Source of the DNA: Erwinia sp. OLFS4
GTDB taxonomy: Bacteria; Pseudomonadota; Gammaproteobacteria; Enterobacterales; Enterobacteriaceae
Direction: 5' to 3'
Assembly: GCF_002752165.1 (NCBI RefSeq)
Contig: NZ_MOMB01000012.1
Location: 1 to 45,303, forward strand
Length of the DNA stretch: 45,303 bases
The notes under the pieces were generated by a model. The model had not been told where the DNA came from and did not search any database. It saw nothing but the letters and a program-made list of their open reading frames with translations. This document shows positions 45,116-45,303 of this stretch, in pieces; the stretch's first letter is position 1; the number at the start of each line of letters is the position of its first letter. A program made the translations under genes and the position numbers.

Positions 45116-45303
45116 GGTGATGCCTCTAATTGGTTGAATCTGATGTATAATGCGGGCTTTTGAGGTTCTCTTATGGCCAGCGTTAACGTTCATTGTCCCC
45201 GTTGTCAGTCTGTTCAGGTTTACCGCCATGGTCAGAACCCTAAAGGCTATGACAGATTTCGCTGCCGTGACTGCCACCGCGTGTTTCAACTCACTTACGC
45301 TTA
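45116..45303 (+). mobile_element. IS1-family element, left end (partial)
   Basis: The left inverted repeat begins GGTGATGCCTCTAATTGG at 45116, matching the right-end repeat of the IS1 at the start of the window. insA begins 57 bases inside. The nine bases just before it are CGAAAAATC. The element runs off the window after 188 bases. Confidence 0.93.
45173..45303 (+). CDS. insA: IS1 InsA, N-terminal fragment
   Basis: 43 codons starting MASVNVHCPRCQSV. It carries the zinc-finger cysteines (CPRC and CRDC) of InsA, the DNA-binding repressor that is also the N-terminal part of the InsAB' transposase. No lesion is seen in the visible part. The sequence ends in the middle of the gene. Confidence 0.93.
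   Translation, partial: MASVNVHCPRCQSVQVYRHGQNPKGYDRFRCRDCHRVFQLTYA

Noticed and set aside
1..45303. CRISPR arrays, rRNA or tRNA genes, prophage
   Set aside because: No regularly spaced repeats, no cas genes, no cloverleaf or rRNA-like sequence, and no phage structural or integrase genes were seen.

Overview
The window looks like chromosomal DNA of an enterobacterium. The block gltP / acs-yjcH-actP / yjcE / ghxP / soxR-soxS / yjcB / ssb-uvrA follows the order of the E. coli 92-min region. The side genes (a YfaZ-type porin, cidAB plus a LysR regulator, a GST between ghxP and soxR) and a decayed IS1222-like element point towards Erwiniaceae (Erwinia/Pantoea type); that placement is inference. 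The sequence begins inside the right end of one IS1 and ends inside the left end of another, both in the + orientation, so it is probably an assembly contig that broke at IS1 copies.

Left part (0.2-11 kb): a membrane CHASE4-like/GGDEF/EAL protein, a TspO/MBR membrane protein, an EamA transporter, a GNAT acetyltransferase, a soluble PAS-PAS-PAS-GGDEF-EAL protein, the peptide transporter SbmA and a single-chain ATP-dependent dihydroxyacetone kinase. Core part (11-26 kb): GltP; divergently the acetate module acs-yjcH-actP; a YfaZ porin; cidA-cidB with a divergent LysR regulator; a CPA1 Na+/H+ antiporter; the purine permease GhxP with a PurR-box-like site; a GST; SoxR/SoxS with a perfect SoxR operator and the 19-bp-spaced soxS promoter; and YjcB behind a near-consensus CRP site that overlaps its predicted promoter.

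Accessory part (25.8-39.6 kb) lies between yjcB and ssb, which are close together in E. coli. It holds a two-gene flippase/TupA-like ATP-grasp cassette, a single-ORF transposase-derived HTH protein, a roughly 1-kb AT-rich gene-free stretch with several perfect inverted repeats, a VirK/YbjX protein, a small exported DUF3828 protein, a MalX-like PTS with a LacI-type regulator, and a divergent GntR/UTRA regulator with an orphan ascorbate-type PTS (EIIA-EIIB-EIIC). It ends in gene debris: a secreted-protein remnant, a possible IS66-type end and a decayed IS3-family element.

Right part (39.7-45.3 kb): ssb and uvrA divergent around a LexA box, a YahK-type alcohol dehydrogenase, and the C-terminal piece of a pilin-like gene cut by the right-hand IS1.

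The PTS genes, GltP, DHA kinase and the acs-actP module suggest varied carbon scavenging, and two complete GGDEF-EAL proteins add c-di-GMP signalling. The least explained parts are the flippase/ATP-grasp cassette, the fused transposase-derived HTH protein with its palindrome-rich neighbourhood, and the orphan PTS without catabolic genes.
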